A model generated the notes under the pieces. It was not told the DNA's origin and made no database searches. It worked only from the letters and a program-made list of their open reading frames with translations. From contig SVTV01000022.1 in NCBI GenBank assembly GCA_015063605.1, positions 1-47,300 on the forward strand: a stretch of 47,300 bases of DNA. The letters are read 5' to 3'. Origin of the DNA: Oscillospiraceae bacterium. Lineage in GTDB: Bacteria > Bacillota > Clostridia > Oscillospirales > SIG627. Shown piece by piece: positions 17,560 through 25,270 of the stretch (positions are counted from its first letter, which is position 1; every line of letters begins with the position of its first letter). The position numbers were made by a program, and so were the translations under genes.

Positions 17560-17588
17560 TTGACATTATTACCGTTTTGTGATAAGAT
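17560..17588 (+). promoter_or_regulatory. Promoter of the glycoside-hydrolase-like gene
   Basis: TTGACA (17560-17565), 17 bases, TAAGAT (17583-17588). It is divergent from the ligase promoter with about 90 bases between the two -35 boxes. The intergenic region 17375-17629 otherwise shows no gene. Confidence 0.87.
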
Positions 17589-17603
17589 GATAACGATCAT
17601 TTT

Positions 17604-17632
17604 GAAAGGATAAATACATGAAATAAGATATG
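17604..17632 (+). promoter_or_regulatory. Ribosome site followed by a two-codon in-frame mini-ORF
   Basis: GAAAGGA (17604-17610) is ideally spaced for ATG at 17618, but that reads ATG AAA TAA and stops. The next in-frame ATG is at 17630, four codons after the first and 19 bases from the ribosome site. Translation must reinitiate at 17630 or use it directly. Confidence 0.8.
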
Positions 17633-19504
17633 TCTGAAATCAAAAACAATGAAAAGGGTGTATATGTCGGTATCGAAATAGGTGATACTCACGACAGATA
17701 CGAGACTTTCGTCGATTATATTAAAGAAAACTACGATCTTGAAAAATTGGGATTTGTTCTCATCCATTGTACAAAGCGCGAGATAGGTAGGGAGCGCTTT
17801 GTTGAGTGGGCTCGCTTTTTCAAGGAAAACGATATTCACTTTGCCTTTCTGTATACACAGCAGAGAGGAGCTCCCGAGGGAAAGGAATCTCAGCTTACTG
17901 CCGACACGGTAGCAAAAGTAAAGGAGATCGCGGGAGAGTATTTCGTCGGAGATATGATAGGTGAGACAGGCGGTCTCATGAGCTGGTTTGAGGAATATTT
18001 CGATGGACATGAAGCAGCGGATATCAAGATACCGACGGATCTGAAAACTTATACGCAAGCCAAAGAAAAGTATATAGACCGTGTATCCGACATTGTTGCT
18101 CTTGACAGAAGATTGGGTCTGACCGATGTTCTTTCCGTTGAGGCAACTACAGCATCGAGATATAACTTCGAGGCAGGCGTTGATGTTTCCTTCATGGAAA
18201 TGCTTTGCGGAGATCCGGAGGTTATGATGTCATCCGTCAGAGGCGCATCGAGAGCATACGGAAGAAAGGCGTTCGGAGCACATATAGCTCACGAATGGTA
18301 TGGCGGTCTTCGTGTTGATGACCCCATGAAGTATAAGAGACTGCGCCTTGCATACAGATATGCATATCTTTCCGGCGCAAACTATATTTATCCCGAAAGC
18401 GGAGATTTCGGAATAAGAGCATACGGTTTCATGCTTGATAAGGATCACGAGTTCTGTAAGCTTTACAGAAGAGAATGGAATGATTTTGCGGATCTTGTAT
18501 CCGCCGAACCTCGTGAGGGTGACGGCCCCAAAGTATCGTTCGCCTTTGTTCAAGGCATATCAGATACTTACGGAGGATGGGGAAACAAAACATCTTGGAA
18601 TCAATTCGGAAGAGAAGAATGGGGATATTCCGATGCCGAAAATTCCTGGCGTATCCTGGACACGGTAACAAGAAGAGATAAGTGGCACTGTCCCGAGAAT
18701 TTTGGTGAGACCGACCGCTCTGCGTATCCCGCTTACGGTCAGTACGATCTTCTTCCTGCAGAAGCACCCGCAGAGGTTATGAAGCAATATAACACTCTCG
18801 TTTTTGCGGGACGCAACGTGATGAGCGGAGAAACCGTGGATAAGCTTTGCGAATTTGTCTATAACGGCGGTACTCTTTTCATAACGGCGACGCATCTTTC
18901 AACTGCCGATTCTCCCGACGGAGCTTACAGCTATGTCGGCGGAGAAAAGATCCGCGATCTTCTCGGATTCGTTCCCACAGGTAAGACCTTCAGAAGAAAT
19001 TCCGGTTATAAATTCGTTCGCGCCAACATGTTTGACGACATACTTTATCCCGCTGCCAAGGACGGAGGATGCGATCCCATTCTTCCCGGCGGCTTTGCGG
19101 AATACATGGATATAGAGGCGATTGCTGCTGTACCTGCCGCATACCTTTCCGATTCGTTCGTTCAAAAGAAAGAAACGACTCCCGCACTTATGGAGAACCG
19201 TTACGGAAAGGGTAGAGTTATAACACTCCTTACAATGGATTACCCCGGAAATAATGCAGTGTATCCCGTTTATTCTCGTATCGTAAAGTGTATAAGCGAT
19301 GCGGACAAGAGAAAAGCAACTGTAAAGGTATGTGCACCGGATGATATAACATATGCCGTATATGAGTCCGATACCACAGTTACGGTATATCTTCTCAACA
19401 CAAATTACGACTGTAAGATGATAGCTTCCGCATCTTACCTCGGAAACGAGAAGGAAGCGGTAATACCTCCCTTGGAGCTTACAGCTTTGAAATTCAAGAA
19501 ATAA
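17630..19504 (+). CDS. Putative TIM-barrel glycoside hydrolase-like protein
   Basis: A 624-residue protein without signal peptide. The N-terminal part (about 1-290) looks like a TIM barrel with acidic residues at strand ends (LSVEATTASRY, HIAHEWYGG, YIYPESGDFG). A middle region (about 380-470, with YNTLVFAGRNVMSG and VYNGGTLFITATHLS) resembles the glutamine-amidotransferase-like domain of GH42-type enzymes, and the end (about 555-624) is beta-rich (TVTVYLLNTNYDCK). A cytoplasmic glycosidase is the best inference; family and substrate are not identified and no sugar transporter is adjacent. ATG 17630 is the first usable start because of the in-frame stop just upstream. Confidence 0.72.
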   Translation: MSEIKNNEKGVYVGIEIGDTHDRYETFVDYIKENYDLEKLGFVLIHCTKREIGRERFVEWARFFKENDIHFAFLYTQQRGAPEGKESQLTADTVAKVKEIAGEYFVGDMIGETGGLMSWFEEYFDGHEAADIKIPTDLKTYTQAKEKYIDRVSDIVALDRRLGLTDVLSVEATTASRYNFEAGVDVSFMEMLCGDPEVMMSSVRGASRAYGRKAFGAHIAHEWYGGLRVDDPMKYKRLRLAYRYAYLSGANYIYPESGDFGIRAYGFMLDKDHEFCKLYRREWNDFADLVSAEPREGDGPKVSFAFVQGISDTYGGWGNKTSWNQFGREEWGYSDAENSWRILDTVTRRDKWHCPENFGETDRSAYPAYGQYDLLPAEAPAEVMKQYNTLVFAGRNVMSGETVDKLCEFVYNGGTLFITATHLSTADSPDGAYSYVGGEKIRDLLGFVPTGKTFRRNSGYKFVRANMFDDILYPAAKDGGCDPILPGGFAEYMDIEAIAAVPAAYLSDSFVQKKETTPALMENRYGKGRVITLLTMDYPGNNAVYPVYSRIVKCISDADKRKATVKVCAPDDITYAVYESDTTVTVYLLNTNYDCKMIASASYLGNEKEAVIPPLELTALKFKK

Positions 19505-19579
19505 TAGCGTTATCAGACTAACTTAGACAGCTGGTGCAAATATTGTATTCATGCACAGCGAGAAAGGGCGGATCACAAA

Positions 19580-20245
19580 ATGAGTACAAATTTTTTTGAT
19601 GTTATTGGTCCTGTCATGATAGGCCCGTCCAGCTCCCATACCGCGGGAGCTGCCAGAATAGGTCTTGCGGTGAATAGGATACTGAAGGGCTGTGTGAAAA
19701 AAGCCGATATAACTCTATATAATTCCTTTGCAGAAACCGGGAAGGGACACGGAACAGATAAGGCGTTGATAGGCGGTATCTTAGGCTTCGGAGCAGATGA
19801 CAGCCGTCTTCCCGATTCATTCGAATATGCTCATGAAGCAGGACTTGAGTTTGCCTTTAAAATGAAAAGCAATTCATCATATCATCCCAATACGGTTACG
19901 ATAAAAGCCGAAAACGAAGAACGTTCGGTAAAGGTCAGAGCAAGCTCAGTGGGAGGCGGAAGCATAAGGCTGAATACTGTCGATCAATTTGCGCTTGATG
20001 TTTCGGGAGACCTCGACATAATTTTGATCGCCCATTACGACAGACCCGGTGTTCTTGCGGATATTACCACAGCAATGGAAGAGATGTCTATAAACATTGC
20101 CGAAATGCACGTATCGCGAGAACGTAAGGGCGGAGAAGCCGTAACTGTTCTCGAAGTGGACAACGGAGTTACCGACGAGGTTCGGGAGAAAATAATGAGT
20201 CTTGATATAGTAGAGGATTTTTTGTTTATCCCGAAGATATTGTAA
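19580..20245 (+). CDS. sdaAB: L-serine dehydratase, beta subunit
   Basis: A 221-residue subunit of the iron-sulfur L-serine ammonia-lyase, which converts serine to pyruvate and ammonia. The N-terminal domain has the family signature FFDVIGPVMIGPSSSHTAGA. The C-terminal ACT domain (about 145-215, ILIAHYDRPGVLADITTAM) is expected to sense serine or another amino acid. GAAAGGG precedes the ATG. The alpha subunit follows after 15 bases behind a strong site, so the two are co-translated in an operon. The pair is the usual anaerobic Clostridia form. Confidence 0.95.
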   Translation: MSTNFFDVIGPVMIGPSSSHTAGAARIGLAVNRILKGCVKKADITLYNSFAETGKGHGTDKALIGGILGFGADDSRLPDSFEYAHEAGLEFAFKMKSNSSYHPNTVTIKAENEERSVKVRASSVGGGSIRLNTVDQFALDVSGDLDIILIAHYDRPGVLADITTAMEEMSINIAEMHVSRERKGGEAVTVLEVDNGVTDEVREKIMSLDIVEDFLFIPKIL

Positions 20246-20260
20246 AGGAGGTCATAAATA

Positions 20261-21133
20261 ATGAATTCACTTGAATATTTGTTGGAACGTGCCGAAGAGC
20301 AGAAAAGAGAGCTTTGGGATACGATACTCCGTGAGCTTTCCGACAGTGAAGAGGAAAGAACGAAAATATATAACGAGACAAAGAGACGTCTCAGTATAAT
20401 GAGAAATTGCGTAAATGAGGGACTTACCTCAAAGAGAATGTCGTTAAGTAAGCTGACGGGCGATAATACGGGAAAGTATTACGGTCATGTGAAAAGCGGA
20501 AAAAGCATTCTCGGAAGTGTGATGGGTAAAATATGCGCATATGCTCTTGCATGCGCAGAGGTAAATTCTTTTATGGGCGTTATAGTTGCCGCTCCCACTG
20601 CGGGCTCCTGCGGAATAATGCCGTCGGCGCTTATAGCGTTGTCTGAGGAATACGGCTTTGACGATGATATGCTTACAAAGGCTCTCGTAGTTTCTGCAGG
20701 CGTGGGAATGGTGATAGCCAACAGAGCAACGATAGCGGGTGCTCAAGGTGGATGCCAGGCTGAATGCGGCTCTGCAGCCGCTATGTCTGCCGCTGCGGTC
20801 GCATATCTTTTCGGCGGAGATCCCGAAGCCTGTATACATGCCGCAACCTTGGCGGTCAAAAATTCTCTCGGATTGACATGCGACCCCGTAGCGGGACTTG
20901 TAGAGGTGCCGTGCGTCAAGAGAAACGGCGTATTTTCCGTTATCGCAGTTACTTGTGCCGATATGGCGCTGTCGGGAATAAGAAGCGTTATTCCTCCCGA
21001 TGAAGTCATAGATGCAATGAGAGAAACCGGAGAGGCTATACCCGGTGCATACAGAGAAACATCCAAGGGCGGTCTTGCTGTCACTCCCACGGGCGTAAGA
21101 ATAAAGCAGGAGCTTTTCGGAAACAAGGAATAA
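20261..21133 (+). CDS. sdaAA: L-serine dehydratase, alpha (iron-sulfur) subunit
   Basis: A 290-residue catalytic subunit binding an oxygen-labile 4Fe-4S cluster. Conserved motifs include APTAGSCGIMPSAL, GCQAECGSAAAMSAAA and GLTCDPVAGLVEVPCVKRN; their cysteines are the expected cluster ligands. The start follows an excellent AAAGGAGGT. It ends ahead of a strong terminator. With SdaAB it feeds serine carbon into pyruvate; the window also encodes serine acetyltransferase (44.2 kb), the competing route to cysteine. Confidence 0.95.
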   Translation: MNSLEYLLERAEEQKRELWDTILRELSDSEEERTKIYNETKRRLSIMRNCVNEGLTSKRMSLSKLTGDNTGKYYGHVKSGKSILGSVMGKICAYALACAEVNSFMGVIVAAPTAGSCGIMPSALIALSEEYGFDDDMLTKALVVSAGVGMVIANRATIAGAQGGCQAECGSAAAMSAAAVAYLFGGDPEACIHAATLAVKNSLGLTCDPVAGLVEVPCVKRNGVFSVIAVTCADMALSGIRSVIPPDEVIDAMRETGEAIPGAYRETSKGGLAVTPTGVRIKQELFGNKE

Positions 21134-21206
21134 AGTTTAATAAAATAGGATATCTCAACCCAAAGTACAGTATTGTGCTTCGGAACGTGCGGACAGCACA
21201 AAAATG

Positions 21207-21252
21207 CCCTCCTACGGTTTTTCCGAATATACCCATAGGAGGGAGTTTTTTA
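21207..21252 (+). terminator. Intrinsic terminator of sdaAB-sdaAA
   Basis: CCCTCCTACGG (21207-21217) pairs with CCATAGGAGGG (to 21243) with one wobble, followed by AGTTTTTTATTATT. Confidence 0.82.
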
Positions 21253-21262
21253 TTATTGTCCT

Positions 21263-21286
21263 TTAAAACGGATCTGTTCGCAGATC
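21263..21286 (-). terminator. Possible terminator of the minus-strand 21318-22929 operon
   Basis: GATCTG (21271-21276) and CAGATC (21281-21286) form a perfect hairpin with a four-base loop. Read on the minus strand it is followed by CGTTTT, 32 bases after the DUF4886 stop. The short stem and T-tract make it weak. Confidence 0.4.
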
Positions 21287-21317
21287 TGATCGGGATATTT
21301 TCTTATCAAAATAGGAT

Positions 21318-22190
21318 CTACAGAACGTTTTTCGGTAAAGTGATATTATAAGGATCCTTGAGGGCGTTATTTACTGCTTCAAGAATAAGTGCTTTATCCT
21401 TGTCTGTGATCTCAAGAGGTGGATCGTTGCGGTAATGAAATGCTTGAGAGGGCTTGTCAACACGTATCGACGTAAGCTCATCTCTGTCTGTCAGAGTTGC
21501 GAAAAGCGTGTATCCCGCAATAAGTCTTCCGTAGGCATTCAAATGGATATGATCTGTTTTTTCGGGTGAAACTCTGTCACGAGTAAGCTTAGGACTGTTT
21601 GCGATACGTGCATTTTGTATCGCAGTACCGGTGGGGATGATACGTTCAACATCTGCTTTCTCTGCAATGATCTTTTCGCGGACAGTATTTACGATAGCAT
21701 TATACATCTTTATTTGATCGCCTTGAAAAATTTCATCAAATACTGGTTCGCCGCATTCTTTGTCATATGCCCATGTCATATTCCACACGAATCTTGCATC
21801 GGGCTTGTATCGACGGACATATTCGATCAGACGGGGAACGTAATCGGAAAAAGTATTTGCCAAAGGAGACTCTTCGGCACTTTGTTGAATAAAGATGATG
21901 TCCCAATCTTCATCCATGATGCCGTGTTCCATCGTAACACCATTTATTACAGTCCACTCGGAATCGCACTTTTTGGTGTATTGATACTTCGGAATTTTGT
22001 TTTCGGCATAATCCATATGCATTTCAAGAGTACATGCACCCTTATAAAGCCTTGCCACGGTCACATCGGTGAAACCCTCGGCAATAGCAATATCATAGAG
22101 ACATTCCGTTGTGTTAAGCCCGAAGCTTGACGTAATGGCAAGCAATTTCAGGGTTTTACCATCAGTCAGGGGAGTATTATGAGTTTTCAT
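21318..22190 (-). CDS. DUF4886 domain-containing SGNH-like protein
   Basis: A 290-residue protein resembling DUF4886 proteins, a branch of the SGNH hydrolase fold. The start LKLLAITSSFGLNTTECLYD corresponds to the nucleophile block (GNSFSxD in relatives; here SSFGLN), WDIIFIQQSAEES is the characteristic second block, and TDHIHLNAYGRLIAGY is the C-terminal Asp-x-x-His block (DHIHLN). No signal peptide is seen, so it probably acts on an intracellular esterified substrate. It follows the nucleotidyltransferase gene by four bases and shares its transcript. Confidence 0.82.
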   Translation of the reverse strand: MKTHNTPLTDGKTLKLLAITSSFGLNTTECLYDIAIAEGFTDVTVARLYKGACTLEMHMDYAENKIPKYQYTKKCDSEWTVINGVTMEHGIMDEDWDIIFIQQSAEESPLANTFSDYVPRLIEYVRRYKPDARFVWNMTWAYDKECGEPVFDEIFQGDQIKMYNAIVNTVREKIIAEKADVERIIPTGTAIQNARIANSPKLTRDRVSPEKTDHIHLNAYGRLIAGYTLFATLTDRDELTSIRVDKPSQAFHYRNDPPLEITDKDKALILEAVNNALKDPYNITLPKNVL

Positions 22191-22194
22191 GATT

Positions 22195-22929
22195 TTACTT
22201 TTTGATCCTGTTTATTACTTCCTCTGCTTTCGCAAGGTCTTCTTCCGTGTTTACTCCGAATATTTCGAAATCGTGGTCGCACATCACAGCGCCCACCTTG
22301 TGGCCGCCCTTTAAGAAAAGCTCGGGAACATCGGTAAGATATACCTCATGCTTTACGTTGTGAGTCATGATATGCTCCAATGCGGGAAACAGCTTTTTAG
22401 AGTTGAAAATATATGTTGCAGTGTTGTATTCACATATCTCAAGCTGCTCCGGAGTGCACTCTTTATGCTCGACTATTTCGGAAACATTACCCTTTTCATC
22501 TCTCACGATCCTGCCGAGACAGAGTCCTTTTTCACCGGGGCAGGAAAGTATGGTGCAGTCGTTTTTGTTTTCCGTATGGTATTTGTAAAGCTTTTCTGCT
22601 GTGGAACGGAGTATGAGAGGAGTGTCACCTGCAATTATGAGAACATCCCCGTTGTAATCTTCGAAAAATTCCTTCGCGCATAAAGCGGCGTGACCTGTTC
22701 CGAGCTGCTCCGATTGAACGGCAAAGCTCATATCGGGAAAGGCTTCCATGATCTTTTCCTTTTCAAAGCCCACAACTATAACAGTATCTTTTTTGTCTAT
22801 GAAGCCGATGGTCTCCATTACGTATGATATGAGAGGACGTCCTGCGGCAGTCCTCATTGCCTTCGGAATATGAGTTTCTTCCGATCTTAATCTTTTTCCT
22901 TTGCCTGCTGCGAGAATTATAGCTTTCAT
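22195..22929 (-). CDS. Sugar-phosphate nucleotidyltransferase, GlmU N-terminal-like
   Basis: A 244-residue nucleotidyltransferase. MKAIILAAGKGKRLRSE is the NTP-binding signature; QSEQLGTGHAALCAKEF and IIAGDTPLI (metal-binding Asp) follow. These match the uridyltransferase half of GlmU, but the left-handed beta-helix acetyltransferase half is missing: the protein ends after about 244 residues against about 455 in full GlmU. It may make UDP-GlcNAc or a related UDP-sugar. The start at 22929 follows GAAAGG. It is first in a two-gene unit with the DUF4886 protein. Confidence 0.88.
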   Translation of the reverse strand: MKAIILAAGKGKRLRSEETHIPKAMRTAAGRPLISYVMETIGFIDKKDTVIVVGFEKEKIMEAFPDMSFAVQSEQLGTGHAALCAKEFFEDYNGDVLIIAGDTPLILRSTAEKLYKYHTENKNDCTILSCPGEKGLCLGRIVRDEKGNVSEIVEHKECTPEQLEICEYNTATYIFNSKKLFPALEHIMTHNVKHEVYLTDVPELFLKGGHKVGAVMCDHDFEIFGVNTEEDLAKAEEVINRIKK

Positions 22930-23036
22930 TGATGTATACCTTTCTTTCACATGATTTTGTTGTTAATTTATATTCGGCACACTTTTTTCTATAACAAAAA
23001 TGACCTTTACGGCATAGTATATACGGAAAAACGAAA

Positions 23037-23073
23037 AAGGAGAAACCGATTTTTCGGTGCATAATATTCTATG
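23037..23073 (+). promoter_or_regulatory. Ribosome site separated from its start by a hairpin
   Basis: AAGGAG (23037-23042) is 28 bases before the ATG at 23071, too far for direct use. Between them ACCGA-TTTT-TCGGT (23045-23058) forms a perfect five-pair hairpin that would shorten the gap to about 14 bases. No closer ribosome site is visible. Confidence 0.45.
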
Positions 23074-24180
23074 AAAGAAATATACATTGATGGAAAAAAC
23101 GATTTCTTTGCTTCCGCAAATACGAGATACGGATTCTACAGCCTATTTGATGAAGTCTTTGACAGAAAAAAGTTCGAAAAGGTCTATATAATAAAGGGCG
23201 GCTCGGGTACGGGAAAATCAAGCCTTATGAAAAAGGTCCGTGAGAAATGCGACAGTGAAGGAATGAAAACGCAAGGTGTTCTGTGCTCATCTGATCCAAT
23301 ATCCCTCGATGGACTGACAGTCGGCGGTAATATTGCGGCTTTTATAGACGGAACCTCCCCGCATACTACAGATCCCGTATATCCGGGAGCAGTGGATAAT
23401 ATCATCAATCTCGGTGAGTTTTGGAATGAGGAGCTTATCAGAAAAAACAGAAACGTTCTTATTACACTTGATGAAAAAAAGAAGCAAAGTATTTCCCGTG
23501 CATATAAGTATTTAAAAGCAGCCGGAGATATAGCCGATGATACTCTCAACATTATATCACAAAATTTCGATTTTGGCAAGATGAAAAAAGCCATTTTAAG
23601 ATTTTTTGACAATGAATTCGGAAAAAACGGAGTTTTTACTCAAAAAAAGTGCTTCACAACCTGTTTTAACAGAAACGGATACGGAAGAAGCTTATTCTTT
23701 GAAAATATGTCTTGCCGCAGATGCATTGTTGAAAACGACAGAGGAAGCTATTCGTATTTCTTTGAAGAGATGCTCTCTGAAGCAAGAAAAAGAGATATTC
23801 CGGTAATTGTAAGCTATGACTGCTTTGATCCCCGAAAAGCGGACGGATTGTATTTTCCCGATGAGTCTCTCTGTGTAACGAGATGTTCGGATAGGGATAA
23901 ATACAGATGCGTTGCGGGAGAGCCTTACAGAATATTCAATATGGAACGGTTTATTTCATGCGATACACTCAGGAGAAACAAGGAAAAGCTGAGATTCGGT
24001 AATAAATGCTCGGATGAGCTAATGCATGCCTCATCCGAAAGCTTTGATGAAGCTTTCTCGATACACTCCGAGACAGAAAGCATATACATATCCGCAATGG
24101 ATTTTTTCGAAAAGGAAAGATTTACTGCAGAATTGGTAAAAGAATTCGAGACTTTCCTTGAAAGCAGAAAGAACGATTGA
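23071..24180 (+). CDS. P-loop ATPase, resembles the PRK06851 family
   Basis: A 369-residue cytoplasmic protein with a Walker A motif in IKGGSGTGKSSLMKKV (about 41-56). ASANTRYGFYSLFDEV before it and PVYPGAVDNIINLGEFW (about 113-129) match my memory of the PRK06851 ATPase family found in spore-forming Firmicutes, whose role is not established. The C-terminal half is less conserved to my eye but includes VIVSYDCFDPRKADGLYFP, possibly a second nucleotide-binding-like domain. The gene is alone, divergent from the nucleotidyltransferase operon, with no convincing promoter but an unusual ribosome-site layout. Confidence 0.75.
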   Translation: MKEIYIDGKNDFFASANTRYGFYSLFDEVFDRKKFEKVYIIKGGSGTGKSSLMKKVREKCDSEGMKTQGVLCSSDPISLDGLTVGGNIAAFIDGTSPHTTDPVYPGAVDNIINLGEFWNEELIRKNRNVLITLDEKKKQSISRAYKYLKAAGDIADDTLNIISQNFDFGKMKKAILRFFDNEFGKNGVFTQKKCFTTCFNRNGYGRSLFFENMSCRRCIVENDRGSYSYFFEEMLSEARKRDIPVIVSYDCFDPRKADGLYFPDESLCVTRCSDRDKYRCVAGEPYRIFNMERFISCDTLRRNKEKLRFGNKCSDELMHASSESFDEAFSIHSETESIYISAMDFFEKERFTAELVKEFETFLESRKND

Positions 24181-24210
24181 AAGCAAGTTTATATCAAAAT
24201 GAGAGGTGAT

Positions 24211-24295
24211 AGTAACAATTAATAGCAATTTTTGTTCATATTCTGTGCAAATATATATATTGTTACTTGACATATATTCACATATGTGATAAAAT
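24211..24295 (+). promoter_or_regulatory. Promoter with two dyads ahead of the acyltransferase/ligase operon
   Basis: TTGACA (24267-24272), 17 bases, TAAAAT (24290-24295) form a near-consensus promoter. A perfect 12-base palindrome, TCACATATGTGA (24278-24289), fills most of the spacer. In addition AGTAACAAT (24211-24219) and ATTGTTACT (24259-24267) are perfect inverted copies 39 bases apart, the second touching the -35 box. Both are operator-like, so regulated transcription is likely; the regulator is unknown. Confidence 0.8.
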
Positions 24296-24334
24296 AGCAA
24301 CACATAATCATCGAAATTGGTAAGGTGTTTCATT

Positions 24335-25240
24335 ATGGATGAAAAAAAGAGAAGACGTGGCGACAGAAAAGACGGTTATCTTGTACGTGATGCCGATCCT
24401 CTTCACGTTATGATGCCGTATCTCATGCCCAACAGGGCGGATAACGAAGCAGTGGCGAATGTCGTTCTTGACATGACCGCTGTTGATAAGTACCTTGAAG
24501 AAAAAAACGCATCCGGATGCGAATATAAGTACACTCTTTTTCATGTGGTTACAGCCGCACTTGCAAAAACAATAACCCTGCGCCCCTTGCTCAACAGATT
24601 TATTTCCGGACACAGACTGTACGACAGAAAACTATTGTCTTTTGCTTTTGTCGTGAAAAAGGAGTTTTCTGATAAGGGCTCTGAGGGCTTTGCTATCATA
24701 GAAGTAGATAAGGAATCCGGCAAACCTCCGATTGAGCAGTTTCATGATGAAATAGTCCGCCGTGCAAATAAGATAAGAAAAGAGAGGAAGACAGACGGAA
24801 CGACGGCGCTTATCTCCAGATTTACTTGTCTTCCCAGATGGATTATGCGTATTCTTATCGGAGGTGTTTTCCGTTTGATGGACTATTACGGAAAGATGCC
24901 CGAATCTTTTTGGCGTAACGATCCGGATTATGCCACGGTTTTTCTGAGTAATCTCGGCAGCATCAAAATGTCTGCTTCCTACCATCACCTTGCAAATTGG
25001 GGAACAAACTCGTTTTTTGTCGTTATAGGTGAGAAAAAGCCAATGCCCTTTGTTACCGAGGACGGTAAAGTTGAGGTACGTCAAGGTATGGAGATAGGAA
25101 TGACCATAGACGAAAGAATAGCAGACGGCTTTTACTTTGCCAAAAGTATAAAGCTTTTTAAAACGATCATAGAGAACCCCGAGCTTCTCGATAAAGAAAT
25201 TACAAGCCTTGAGGGGCTTGAGGAACAGCCTGTCAAATAA
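24335..25240 (+). CDS. E2/CAT-fold acyltransferase relative lacking the catalytic histidine
   Basis: A 301-residue protein similar to the catalytic domain of 2-oxoacid dehydrogenase E2 and chloramphenicol acetyltransferase, with no lipoyl or peripheral-subunit domain. The C-terminal block reads IDERIADGFYFAK (258-270); families of this fold have DHRxxDG or HHxxxDG, so Glu260 stands where the catalytic His is expected while Asp264-Gly265 are kept. VFLSNLGSIKM (202-212) matches the E2 strand segment before the active site. The ATG at 24335 follows AAGGTG. Thirty bases downstream begins an AMP-forming ligase gene, so an acyl-CoA substrate is plausible. It may be a non-canonical acyltransferase, a condensation enzyme or a binding protein. 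Confidence 0.8.
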   Translation: MDEKKRRRGDRKDGYLVRDADPLHVMMPYLMPNRADNEAVANVVLDMTAVDKYLEEKNASGCEYKYTLFHVVTAALAKTITLRPLLNRFISGHRLYDRKLLSFAFVVKKEFSDKGSEGFAIIEVDKESGKPPIEQFHDEIVRRANKIRKERKTDGTTALISRFTCLPRWIMRILIGGVFRLMDYYGKMPESFWRNDPDYATVFLSNLGSIKMSASYHHLANWGTNSFFVVIGEKKPMPFVTEDGKVEVRQGMEIGMTIDERIADGFYFAKSIKLFKTIIENPELLDKEITSLEGLEEQPVK

Positions 25241-25270
25241 AACGCACCTGCGGAAAGGATGACAACGATT

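Noticed and set aside
24181..24334. Small RNA or peptide gene between the ATPase and acyltransferase genes
   Set aside because: The region is AT-rich with dyads, but no open frame with a ribosome site or terminator was found; a control region explains it better.
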